In this document: in pieces, positions 52,501 to 61,372 of the stretch | Position numbering within the stretch: position 1 is the first letter of the stretch | Layout: each line of letters opens with the position of its first letter | Source: Amyelois transitella | Lineage: Eukaryota; Arthropoda; Insecta; Lepidoptera; Pyralidae | DNA: 64,000 bases | Direction: 5' to 3' | Assembly: GCF_032362555.1 (NCBI RefSeq) | Contig: NC_083516.1 | Location: 1,079,001-1,143,000 of the forward strand | The notes under the pieces: generated by a model | Database searches by the model: none | Told to the model about the DNA's origin: nothing | What the model saw: only the letters and a program-made list of their open reading frames with translations | Made by a program: the position numbers and the translations under genes

Positions 52501-53631
52501 TACTTCCCGATTCTTCTAATTATCATCATCATCAATGTTTTCATTGGCTACAATTTCCCTGGAAAGAAACCTGGACTGGACCTGCCCATGATCTGGGAAC
52601 ACAATACCTAGACACTGTACCTACATTCGTCCACAGTTCATAGAGGTTAGATTGGTTATAGTTGGCATTAACAAGTAATGCCAGTGATGCATGTTGTGAA
52701 AACATTTGGCTGCCTGCTTGCCTGACCTGATCCACATCACTAACGTTGACAAGGCATATGTCTTAACTTTCTACCACATTGAAAAACGAAAAACATAGAA
52801 AGAGAGAGTAATACCAACCTCTTAACAGGTAGAATATGTGTTCACAGAAAATGTACCTAAATACTTAAGACATTGTAACCATATTCAAGGAATAAATTAT
52901 TATGATCAAGCTTCACGAATAAACCCACAGAACTCACACAAAGATAGTGTTGATGTTCTATCCAGCCTTCACTACACATATAAAGTCCTACAGCATATGT
53001 CAAAAAAAGTTCTAATGGCAATCAATACAAAATACTTACAATATCAGTTCCATAGGTCTCCGTCAACATCTTCACTTCCCAATAATAATGATTATTGTGT
53101 TGCAACGCCGTATCACCTTTGATCACTGCTGTGCCGGAGCTGTAGAATGGGTGGAACGTCACCTCCTTCTTGTCCTCACTCACAACAGCCAGGGTTAAAC
53201 CAGTCGGCTCCGGCTTTTGCCATTTCCATTCGCTTACTGGAACAAGGGAATGGTAGAATTATTAACATTTTATATATAAATAAATTGGATATAAAATACA
53301 GAATTTGAAATTAAATGAATTTTATAATATTAAAATTGAATAGGGCAAGTAGGTAATTAAGGACAGGATACTAATATCAGTAATACAGTTACTGACTGAT
53401 AGAAAACCCAAGAATACCTAAATGTTGCACCTAACCTTATAAAAATACGAATCACAGAAATAATTACAATCAGGTTGGTAATCAGTTACCTTCATATTCT
53501 TCGCCACAAGAACAGTTATTCGGATTCCGCCATGCAACAGGGCATCGGTTTGACCAGCAATCACAATACGGTCTGGGATTTCTATCCCAGCTTGATGACT
53601 TCTTACTCGATCCACAAGGTGTTAAAACCAT
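40419..53631 (-). CDS. SPSB3: SPSB3-like SPRY and SOCS-box protein
   Basis: Six coding exons on the minus strand: 53631-53490, 53236-53040, 50669-50441, 44888-44658, 43476-43412, 40505-40419. Phases agree and give 316 residues (human SPSB3 355). Order: a Cys-rich N-terminus (CDCWSNRCP, NNCSCGEE); SPRY domain with VSEWKWQKPEPTGLTLAVV, YWEVKMLTETYGTDI, MVGVGTDKVNTSDSQYEFTS, GSIIGVMVDMWKGALTFYLN and MLYPMLCSTAAQSSLRL; then a SOCS-box-like region with IPPGIWYTLRNNFWLTL; then a short tail. SPSB proteins recruit substrates to Elongin-CUL5 ubiquitin ligases; in mammals SPSB3 acts in the nucleus. Role here is by homology. Exon 3 has been tandemly duplicated downstream. The 5.8-kb intron 3 contains an LTR element. 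Confidence 0.9.
42381..42703. mobile_element. MITE with ~46-bp inverted ends
   Basis: 323 bp. The ends are inverted repeats built of cagtcaaaactcttaaccag and tcaaaagtac..ttgactagca; the left arm is partly duplicated in a 31-bp direct repeat. A central palindrome gaagggtgatcgc / gcgatcacccttc lies at ~42577-42613. Flanked by (AT)n on both sides, so a TA target is plausible. No coding capacity. Confidence 0.75.
43155..43368 (-). repeat. TATG-tailed short retroposon
   Basis: Minus-oriented, with an internal deletion of the tgtttggcttaatgatagaa block; ends gggtgccacacggcac 44 bp from SPSB3 exon 5. Confidence 0.75.
43412..43476 (-). CDS. SPSB3: SPSB3 exon 5
   Basis: 65 nt, acceptor ttgccaacag, donor gtaagt. 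Encodes GCVLEEGETAMEEEPSRAIS then SA, an acidic linker. Confidence 0.72.
43578..43850 (+). mobile_element. Helitron-like element, type 2
   Basis: From tatactaatattataaagctg to tggcacagctag before a T. Confidence 0.6.
44115..44310 (-). repeat. tRNA-derived SINE body (family B)
   Basis: Minus-oriented body with gggtgagtcaggtttttacacg and cctgaatgtgcaagtttcctca. Confidence 0.65.
44361..44602 (+). repeat. TATG-tailed short retroposon
   Basis: Plus-oriented copy from gccgtgtggttcccggcacc to gatatagacgtgaccatatg; ~25 bp deleted near ccataaaaaggg. It ends ~55 bp from the donor of SPSB3 exon 4. Confidence 0.8.
44658..44888 (-). CDS. SPSB3: SPSB3 exon 4 (SPRY end and SOCS box)
   Basis: 231 nt, acceptor caattcgacag, donor gtaaga. 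Encodes VRFYNLRRHQMLYPMLCSTA, LIYASSWRASLLVDAAKILA and LRIPPGIWYTLRNNFWLTLP. The last two align with the SOCS box of human SPSB3. Confidence 0.9.
44983..45226 (+). mobile_element. Helitron-like element, type 2, 3' truncated
   Basis: Begins tctaatattataaagctg and decays after ataactattccac; the CTAG end is lost. Confidence 0.5.
45325..45524 (+). repeat. TATG-tailed short retroposon, 5' truncated
   Basis: Plus-oriented from the gatgtcgtaaaaggcgacta block to gatatagacgtgactatttg and tail. Confidence 0.7.
45863..46132 (+). repeat. TATG-tailed short retroposon (full length)
   Basis: Plus-oriented from ggtgccgtgtggttcccgac to gacgtgatcatatg and TATG tail; the 5' hairpin GGTGCCG .. CGACACC is visible. 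Confidence 0.8.
46133..47226. other. SPSB3 intron 3, repeat scraps
   Basis: 46425-46505 is a minus fragment of the second LINE family (cgctttttacgtgggatcggc); 46920-47025 is a minus middle part of the TATG-tailed family. Short open frames around 46100-46620 have no recognisable domain. Confidence 0.45.
47232..47397 (-). repeat. 3' LTR of the Ty3-type element
   Basis: 166 bp, matches 49254-49410 except for a 9-bp tatctccct-type insertion near 47368-47376. Confidence 0.93.
47555..49126 (-). pseudogene. Fused gag-protease-RT remnant of the LTR element
   Basis: Single open frame of 523 codons. Residues ~1-190 are Gag-like; two zinc-knuckle-like clusters lie near 215-245 (CNRCGRQHEYRNC, CALCSTFNHFAVMC); the aspartic protease motif LDSGADCNVMPL is near 310; the start of reverse transcriptase (LNKAILRENYQIPSPEEIY, GVFTVLDLKE) closes the frame. 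A deletion then joins it out of frame to what looks like the C-terminal end of the integrase (GRIVRKPVYLEDFD near 47465-47510). No polymerase active site, RNase H or integrase core remains, so it cannot transpose on its own. Confidence 0.9.
49254..49410 (-). repeat. 5' LTR of the Ty3-type element
   Basis: 157 bp, TG..CA ends, directly followed on the minus strand by the primer-binding site. Confidence 0.93.
49416..49870. other. Intron sequence downstream of the exon-3 repeats
   Basis: AT-rich, nothing recognised apart from the donor (cacttac, i.e. gtaagtg) of the outermost exon-3 copy at its right edge. Confidence 0.4.
49871..50440 (-). repeat. Exon-3 partial copies, 190 bp x3
   Basis: Three tandem units (49871-50060, 50061-50250, 50251-50440) downstream of true exon 3. 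Each repeats the last ~148 nt of the exon, its gtaagtg donor and ~42 bp of intron. Each unit has an AG (tctggtag) just before TCGTATGG; using it gives a 148-nt exon frame-compatible with exon 2 (phase 0 in) and exon 4 (one spare base out), but 27 residues shorter than exon 3. Units differ by few bases. Confidence 0.88.
50441..50669 (-). CDS. SPSB3: SPSB3 exon 3 (SPRY core)
   Basis: 229 nt, acceptor ctcactttcag, donor gtaagtg. Encodes MVGVGTDKVNTSDSQYEFTS, FLGKDGESYGLSYTGALRHN and GSIIGVMVDMWKGALTFYLN, closely matching human SPSB3. Open frames in the other phase of this exon and its copies are artefacts. Confidence 0.93.
50670..53039. other. SPSB3 intron 2
   Basis: 50800-50960: minus-oriented retroposon tail with gatagatagatactctttattgcacc. 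51020-51108: plus LINE 3' end (gatgaagcgaaagaagtatgc). 51480-51610: copy of the cactgcagcatt / gacgtcaattt family, the longest in the window. 52225-52350: minus 3' half of the TATG-tailed family. Remainder AT-rich. Confidence 0.5.
53040..53236 (-). CDS. SPSB3: SPSB3 exon 2 (SPRY start)
   Basis: 197 nt, acceptor ttgttccag, donor gtaagt. Encodes VSEWKWQKPEPTGLTLAVVS, KKEVTFHPFYSSGTAVIKGD and HNNHYWEVKMLTETYGTDI. Confidence 0.92.
53490..53631 (-). CDS. SPSB3: SPSB3 first coding exon
   Basis: ATG at 53631-53629; donor gtaact. Encodes MVLTPCGSSKKSSSWDRNPR, PYCDCWSNRCPVAWRNPNNC and SCGEEYE. Cysteine-rich; the clean phase with exon 2 and the absence of an upstream in-frame start support this ATG. 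Confidence 0.82.
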
Positions 53632-54070
53632 TGTATTTCTTGCGTATAGTTACACACATGCAATTTCAACGACAAAACACACCTCGTCACTCGAAGATAT
53701 CGGGCAAGCAGTTCAATATGCGTAAACAAAAATATCGCAAAAAAAGATTACCAGCACAAAACAAACTCATCAACTGACTGACATTTCGCAGTTGCCCTCT
53801 CCTATTTATAAACTTGTCTTATTCGTTCAAAAACTGTACACATTCCCACGTACGTGTCTCATTATTAAATTTAATTTTCAAGATTGATTTGAATGACGAA
53901 TAATATAAATACAAGTAATCAAAATTGGATGGCAAAATATGTGGAAATATTTTGAATGTTATTTTTTTTAACTATTGAATCAATTTTATTTATCTTTTTA
54001 CATATATTTTAAAAATATACACATTTCCGGACGAAAATCTAAGAACTATCCGGAAATGTCTAGATTTTGT
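53632..54070 (-). promoter_or_regulatory. Probable SPSB3 5' UTR and promoter
   Basis: Upstream of the SPSB3 start on the minus strand, between it and the LINE. No clear TATA box; the LINE has inserted ~440 bp upstream of the ATG, separating this gene from the divergent gene at 58642. Confidence 0.35.
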
Positions 54071-56718
54071 ACGGGGGCAACATACATACATACATACATA
54101 AAATCACGCCTCTTTCCCGGAGGGGTAGGCAGAGACTACCTCTTTCCACTTGCCACGATCTCTGCATACTTCTTTCGCTTCGTCCACATTCATAACTCTC
54201 TTCATACAAGCTCGGCGGTTTCGGGTACTTTTGACCTGACCCTTTACCAGGACGTCCTTAATTTGATCAAGATACGTTCGTCTAGGTCTTCCCACTCCGA
54301 CCTTTCCCTCCACACTCTCCTTGTATATCTGCTTAGTCAACCTGCTTTCATTCATCCTCTCCACATGACCGAACCATCTTAACATACCCTTTTCTATTCC
54401 TGTAACTACATCTTCTTTCACATCACAACATTCCCTTATCACGCTGTTCCTTATCCTGTCACTCAATTTCACACCCATCATACTCCTTAACGCTCTCATT
54501 TCCACTGCATTTATTCTGCTTTCATGCTTCTTTTGCCATACCCAACTTTCACTCCCATACATTAATGTCGGGACCAACACGCCCCTGTGCACAGCCAGTC
54601 GAGCCTTTTTGGATAGTTTCTGACTGCTCATAAAGGCATGCAAAGCTCCATTCACCATGTTCCCCGCGTTCACTCTCCTTTCAATATCACTATCATACTT
54701 GCCATCTGATGTAAACTTTGATCCTAGATATACAAACTCTTTCACTTGCTCCACTTTTTCTCCTCCAATCAAAATATTACATGCTGTCATTTCTTTCTCC
54801 ATTTCAAAAACCAGTGTTTTAGTTTTACTTACGTTCACTTTCATTCCTTTCTCTTTTAAAGCTTCATGCATACAGTTTACCATCTCCTGTAACTCCTCCG
54901 CTGATGACGCCAGTATAACCTGATCGTCGGCATAGAGCAGACATTTGACGAGTAACTCATTCATCCTTAATCCACTTTTAGACTCTTTCAAATCTGTCAA
55001 ACAGCTATCCATAAATAGGTTGAACAGCCACGGTGACGCAACACATCCTTGCCTAACGCCTTTCTCAATCTTAAACCACTCAGTGTGCGCTCCGTTTATC
55101 CTGACACAAGCACTCGAATCCTCATATAAGGATTTCAGTGCTCGTATTAAGAGACTGCTCACCCCATGCATAGAAAGTGCTGACCACAATTCATTCCTCT
55201 CAACTCTGTCATAGGCCTTTTCCAGATCTACGAATGTGCAATAGACTTTTTGACTCTTGGCCAAAAACTTTTCGGCTATGCACCGCAAGGAAAAGACCTG
55301 ATCAGTACATCCCATTCCCTTTCGAAATCCCGCTTGAGCATCCCATATTTTGTCATCAGTTTCATTCCTGACTCTATTAATCAATACCTTAGCATACAAT
55401 TTGCCGACGACGCTAAGCAGGCTTATACCACGATAATTTTTGCAGTCCAGCTGTGACCCTTTTCCTTTGTAAAGTGGCACGATAACAGCCTTACACCAAT
55501 CTTTTGGTACTCGGCCGCTTCTCCAACACAAATTGAAAAGGCAGTACAACTGACTAGCTACTACGCCTTTTCCTGCTTTAAGCATCTCGACCGACACTCT
55601 ATCACACCCAGCAGCCTTTCCCGCTTTCATACTCTTAAGTGCTTCCACAATTTCGAACATTTCAATTTCGCCTTCCATCTCATTCTCTTTTTCTTCGCTA
55701 TAGCAGAAATCTTTCTTATTTCCTTCCTTTTTTTCAAATAAACTTTCAAAATAGTCCTTCCATATCTTTAGTACACATTCTTCTCCTTTCACAACGCTAC
55801 CATCCTGGCATCTGATCCTAGTCAGCTCTCTGGTTATAGTATTTCCTCGGGCTGACCTTACGGATTTCCAGAATACTTTCAGATTTGACTGAAAGTCTTC
55901 TGATAGCCTTTTATCAAAATCCTCTTTATACTCTTCTTTCTTTCTAATCACAGCTTTCTTAACCAAATCTTTCATTTTCTTATATTCCTTACGTGCTTCA
56001 TTCACATCTTCATCTATAACCTCTTGCATTCTTAAGTTAGCTTTTGCTGCTAACAAATCCAGCCATGCTTTCTTCTTTAATCGCACAAGTTCTTGCACAT
56101 CTTTACTCATCCACGCATTTTTGTGATTTTTTCCTTTCCTTCTTCTACTTACACCACACACTTCAACAGCTACTTTCACAATTCTTTCTTTAAATTCCTT
56201 CCATCCATCTTCAATATCGCTCATTTCCTCTAAATCTTCAAATTCATCCTTCAGTCTATTAATATACTTCTTACCTACATCCATATCTTGCAAATTTTCT
56301 ACTTTTACTCTTTCCAAAGCGCTGGTTTGCTCCCTTACCCTGTGCCGCCAGCGATTGAAGATACCCCTTATCCGGGATATCACCAGTAAATGGTCCGAGT
56401 CAATGCCAGCACCGCGATATGCACGGGTATCCAGCACTTTGTTCTTCAATCTTTCATCTACAATCACAAAGTCTATCATACTTTTTAAAATACCTTCCAC
56501 TCTTGTGTAGGTGTGGATCTCTTTATGTTGAAACATTGAGTTCGACACAAAAAGATCCCACTCTAGACAAATTTCTAATACACTTCTTCCATTATCATTC
56601 ACCTTTTCGTCACCAAACGCACCAAGCACCTTTTCATATCCATCACGCTTTACACCCACCCATCCATTAAAATCACCTAACATAATAATCTTCTCATTTG
56701 GCTTGGTAACGGGGGCAA
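54071..56718 (-). mobile_element. LINE, 5' truncated, with 10-bp target duplication
   Basis: Insertion 54081-56708 bounded by acgggggcaa at 54071-54080 and 56709-56718. The 3' end has a (TATG)n tail at 54081-54101; the 5' end is cut inside the endonuclease domain. EN plus RT architecture and a short tandem-repeat tail suggest an RTE-like clade, but the clade is not certain. Confidence 0.92.
54104..56708 (-). CDS. LINE endonuclease (partial) and reverse transcriptase
   Basis: Open frame continuing to the truncation point: four residues KPNE precede KIIMLGDFNGW. At the N-terminal side is the end of an AP-type endonuclease (LGDFNGW; SMIDFVIVDERL; GIDSDHLLVI). A coiled linker follows, then reverse transcriptase motifs NYRGISLLSVVGKLYAKVL, GCTDQVFSLRCIAEKF, VDLEKAYDRV, GVRQGCVASPWLFNLF and the catalytic YADDQVILA. 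The C-terminal part has LRWFGHVERMN and [14 protein letters not shown]. No stop or frameshift in ~868 codons. Without a full endonuclease and 5' UTR it should not be autonomous. Confidence 0.93.
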
Positions 56719-57480
56719 ACTAGCGGCAAATACAAAAAACATTTTGCAATTGATGTTTTTCTTACATGTTACTTAATTACGCTAATTAATCCGCAATATA
56801 ATTTTAAAAAAAGTTTAAAATTTGAATACATAATCCAACATCTTTTTGTAAACATAACACCATCGTAAAACCCATTTTTAAGAGAAAAATATTAAAATGC
56901 ATGGGGTGCGCAAGGAATGCGCATTCTGAAGATTCATTTTATACCGTTTTATACCTACTTATTTAAACTGAACGTTCAAATAAGTATAAAGTAATTAATT
57001 TAATAAACAAAATAACTATAAATAATACTTTTGTCGCTTTTTAATATAAAAGTGGCTTATTAATAATCATTATACATATTCATTGATAATTAAAAAAATA
57101 TACACTATCGATTTGTATGCTGAATATGGTGCAGTTGGCATTCCTGAATGTTTTGATTTGCGCTTGTTTGCGCTCCGCCCTCGCGCACCCCGCCCATAAT
57201 GGCTGTCAATCGCCAGCAGGCGCGATTAATATATTTCTTCATATAAATCTTATTCTTGTGTAACGTACGATATAAAAATAAAAAATAGTATTTTTGTATT
57301 ACGTCGGCACTACGTACTTAAACTCTGTTGCTTCGTTTGTCTAAATATGTGATAACATAGCAATTTTTGACGATTTATGGTGATAACAGTGTGTTTATTT
57401 TCACAAAAAATTAAATTAAATAGTCAAGAAGACACAAATTTAAATAGCTGTTTATGTTTCCCTAATTTAGAGAAGCTCGG
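56719..57480 (+). promoter_or_regulatory. Candidate promoter and untranslated first exon
   Basis: 57160-57235 is a GC-rich island (ctccgccctcgcgcacccc) in AT-rich surroundings, and 57480 is followed by a perfect gtaagt donor (gagaagctcgg before it). This fits a non-coding first exon of the gene at 58642-61692; the transcription start is not determined. Confidence 0.4.
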
Positions 57481-58591
57481 GTAAGTTCTTTTTTACAAAT
57501 AAAAATACCTTAGCTATGTATTGTCACGAAAGAGTAATAAATTCACTGAAAACTTTTTATTCTTAGGGCAATGGTTATGTACCCAAAATCTAATATAAAC
57601 TAATCGAGTTTGGCCAAAGGTGACTATAGAGCTACCTAGGAGCAAACTGCTTAAAGTGATGGCACTCAATGGATTTGCGTTAAATTAGTAAGGTGTCGCC
57701 TCAGGCAGGTTCACGACAGCAAATAAGCCAGATAAGCTCAGATGCATTTCTGGATAGATAAACGAAGCCAGTGTGCATACAGTGGCCGCCACCGCGTGCC
57801 CTCCTCTTTATCTGCTGGTGAGTTGCCTCCAACATCTTACCCTTGTATCTTCGCCATCATTTGTATTCCTTTTTCTCACATAATTGGAGTCAACACAGCT
57901 TTTAAATCAATTTTGCTTCCCATCTTTTCATCTCACATAGCTTCTTCACCCATGCTGTTTTGCACAATATTTCTTTTACCTTTTCTTTGGATATCACCTG
58001 ATTCTATTTGTTTTCACACATTATTAACTATTAAGGTATAACAAAAGTTTACTTACATAATGTGCGGTTTCCAGCAGAGCAGAATAAAAAGAGTATGAAC
58101 ACTCCATTTTTGTGTGAATGTTGCAACATATGTACATACATACATACATCAGTTCTATTTCCTGAAGGGGTAGAGGAAGGCAGAGACTACATCTTTCCAT
58201 TTGTCATGATCCCCACATCCTTCTTAAACTGTATCCACATAAGAATAGAATAGATATACTTTCATAATGGGATGTAAATGTAAAGTATCACTTGTTTATG
58301 TCACATATTTTAAATGTAACTATATCTAGTACAACTTCCAAAACCGGGGTGGACTTTTTAATTATGATGCAGGATTTTATATAATGCGAATCCCATATGA
58401 CTGGATATTATAAAGTCCAAATATTTTCTTTGTCTGTATGTGTGGAAAATTTTAGATGGATTTTGTTCCTGTTTCTAATCTTTGAAAGAGGATTTTGTAA
58501 ATGCTACCTGTGCAAAGCCCGGTTGCTAGTTACAATGTAATTTGTTAACTACTGCTAAGATGAGATTTGCTTGAGTGCTCTGGTTTTATAG
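57481..58591. other. Probable first intron of the PY-motif gene
   Basis: 58120-58250 is a decayed LINE 3' end (minus; tacatacatacatc, cctgaaggggtag, ctacatctttcc). An open stretch around 57742-58041 has no recognised domain. The rest is AT-rich. Confidence 0.4.
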
Positions 58592-58641
58592 GGCGATCGC
58601 GCGGGCGCGTGTGCGTGGGCGCGGTGGGCGGGCGCAAGGGC

Positions 58642-58718
58642 ATGGCAGCGCCGGTGCATCGGTTCGCGGCCGTCGACTGCCCGCCGCGCCGCCCGCATCG
58701 CTCGCATCGACACTATGG
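58642..58718 (+). CDS. PY-motif membrane protein exon 1 (coding part)
   Basis: The exon begins after acceptor tggttttatag at 58592; first ATG in frame at 58642. Encodes MAAPVHRFAAVDCPPRRPHR then SHRHYG; donor gtatgt. Very GC-rich. Confidence 0.65.
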
Positions 58719-61319
58719 GTATGTATGTCACACCGCACAGTTCAAACCCTAGGGAGGGGTTCTATCTTATACATACATACATAAAATCACGCCTCTTTCC
58801 CGGAGGGGTAGGCAGAGACTACCTCTTTCCACTTGCCACGATCTCTGCAAATTTCCTTTGCTTCCTCCACATTCATAACTCTCTTCATGCAAGCTCAGCG
58901 GTTTCGGGTACTTTTGACCTGACCCTTTACCAGGACGTCTATCTTATCTCAACTCCTATTACTTCCTGAGATAATTTTTTTCTACATATAGGCCATTCTT
59001 AGGATCTCGATGCCAAAATTTTCAACTTAAATTTCCCTTTATAGGCCCCCACCAATGCCGTCTGTGCACTCCAGCCGGCGCCAGAACGAAGACACCAGCT
59101 TGTATGTGGAGGTGCCCCCGGAGCCCCCGCAGCCGACTATCGCGAGCCTCGCGGCCGCTCGGAGCGTCACACCCGATACGCTATTGCGAACCGCAGCCCT
59201 AGGTAACTTTCTCTTATTTTAAGGACTATAAAGGGAACGACGTTTGACTCTTTGACAATTTATTTTGTATGATAGATGTTTGCGCCAATTAGTTATCTGT
59301 GCGCAATTTCCATAGTAAAAAAAAAAAGAAGAAAAATCTTCCCGCCTTTTTTTGAACGTTTTTCTAAATACACATCTTTTTATCGAGTCCAGAGTTTTAT
59401 TTCGTCAAAAATTATAAATCAGGACTAGTTGTCCTCATCAATAGGTGTAATACAATCTGTAATTTTAATGCTTAATTCTAGGGGTGGCTCATTACTCTGC
59501 TAAGAGTAATTCAAACTATTTGATTCCAGGGCTCCACCACTCTCCGATGATGGCGCCACACCTCAAGTTCGGCATGCTCGTGTCGTTCGCACTGGCCACT
59601 GTGTTCTTGGCCGGCGCCAAGTATTATTTCGACAGACAGGTGAGTAGCTTAAGAAAATACCATTAGAAATTATTAGTCAAATTCCGTAGCAATCAATTAA
59701 TCATAACGATGTTTTCTCTCGTCCACGTTTCTATTCTAAGTTTGGATAATTGTGAAGTTGGACGTTATTGGTATGGCGTAACAGTCGCGTTTTTTTGGAC
59801 ACCTTTAGCTTGAAAAATCAAGCATTGAAGCTGTATGTACAAGTGGGAATATTTAAAGATAATAGGGATGTGGACTATTTTTGGGAAAGTGTTTAAAACC
59901 ATGCATAAGTACCAAATATAACCCAAACTATTTATTATTATTTTTTTATTTCAAGTAATTCTTTTAAAATAATTAATTTAAAATTCCATTTAAAATATCG
60001 CGCCAAAACGCGGATACCTGTCAAACGGCCGCTGTGATGTCACGCGTTACAAAATATTGTCGAAGTTGTATGTAATGAATAGTTATTACGTAGTTGTGTG
60101 ATAATAATATGAATTAAAAATTTTATAAATATTGTGCGGTGCCGCAGTGTGAAAGTACAACTATTAAAACACCTGCAAAACTGTTTTTTCACGTTCCACG
60201 TACAAAAAACGATGCGATAAAGTGGCTTCAATTAGCCCGTCGGGATCCGGCACTTGTATCTACACAAGGTAAAATGTATTCCTGTGAGGATCATTTTAAT
60301 GTAAGTTTGATACATTTGTTACATTTACTTGTATTAAAATAATTTTTCTCTTTAAGTTTTCAAAGACGAAAACTAGAATTTTTAAGTTAGAAATAAAGTA
60401 AACAATGTTTCGTTCTTTCATTATAGTTGGCCAATGATATGGCAAAATCATATTATTTCGTTTTTACCATATAATTTACCTTTTCGAGTTGAAAAATACC
60501 TACTATTACTATAATAATGTATCTTGAGTATATTACTTACATGGATGTCTTCACATTTCTAAATTCAGCAGAGCAGAAGTTACTATTTGTTTCGAAGAAA
60601 TTAGCCACCGTAAAGCAATCAATTCTAGGCAAATTTGAACTATCTGCCTTAATATAACCATTTTCCATTATGGGAAAACCTTTAAAACTTTATTCAAAAA
60701 GATAATCGGACGGAAATCACGGTAATAATATGATCCAAATATCAACAAACACCATAGTACTTGACAGCGAAAATTCTTGTATTGCAACGCGTGACGTCAC
60801 GCATTTTGATTGGTGTTAATTTTCACGTGACTTGAGGGTGAAATATTTAATTACATTTTATTAAATAAAAAAATAATCCCTGGTTTATTGAGGAAAATAT
60901 TGTGTTTTTTATTATTTTTACTATAGAAACTACCTTTTCGTGGTAAAATTTTATACTTATTTGAGTACAGTCCACATCCCTATTGTCTATTTCCCTTCAG
61001 TTTTCTTGACATCAATATTTAAAAGAATTGTAGGAGTGTACACTTTCTTTTCTCAAGATTACTTTGAATTAGTGTTTTCACTGAGAACTTGGCCCCGCTA
61101 GTGGTCACAGTGGAACATTCGTCGATTATGATTTTCACTGCCAGGTGGTCCGCGACAACTCCCAAAGCGGCGAAGCGGGTGTCGTGTGCGCCGCCGTGGC
61201 GTGCGTGTGCGGGGTGGGGTGTGCGCTGTCACTGTGCCGCAGCAAGCCCGCCTCCCCCGCGCCGCTCCCCCCCGACAGGGTGTCCTCCACCGCGCAGAGG
61301 GAGCACCGGGTGAGTTTGT

Positions 61320-61372
<53 letters not shown>

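Noticed and set aside
54657..55456. Plus-strand frames of 60-90 codons
   Set aside because: Antisense of the LINE reverse transcriptase frame.
58575..58784. Second frame with Arg/Gly-rich product at the PY gene first exon
   Set aside because: The frame starting at 58642 is the one that joins the next exon in phase; the other does not.
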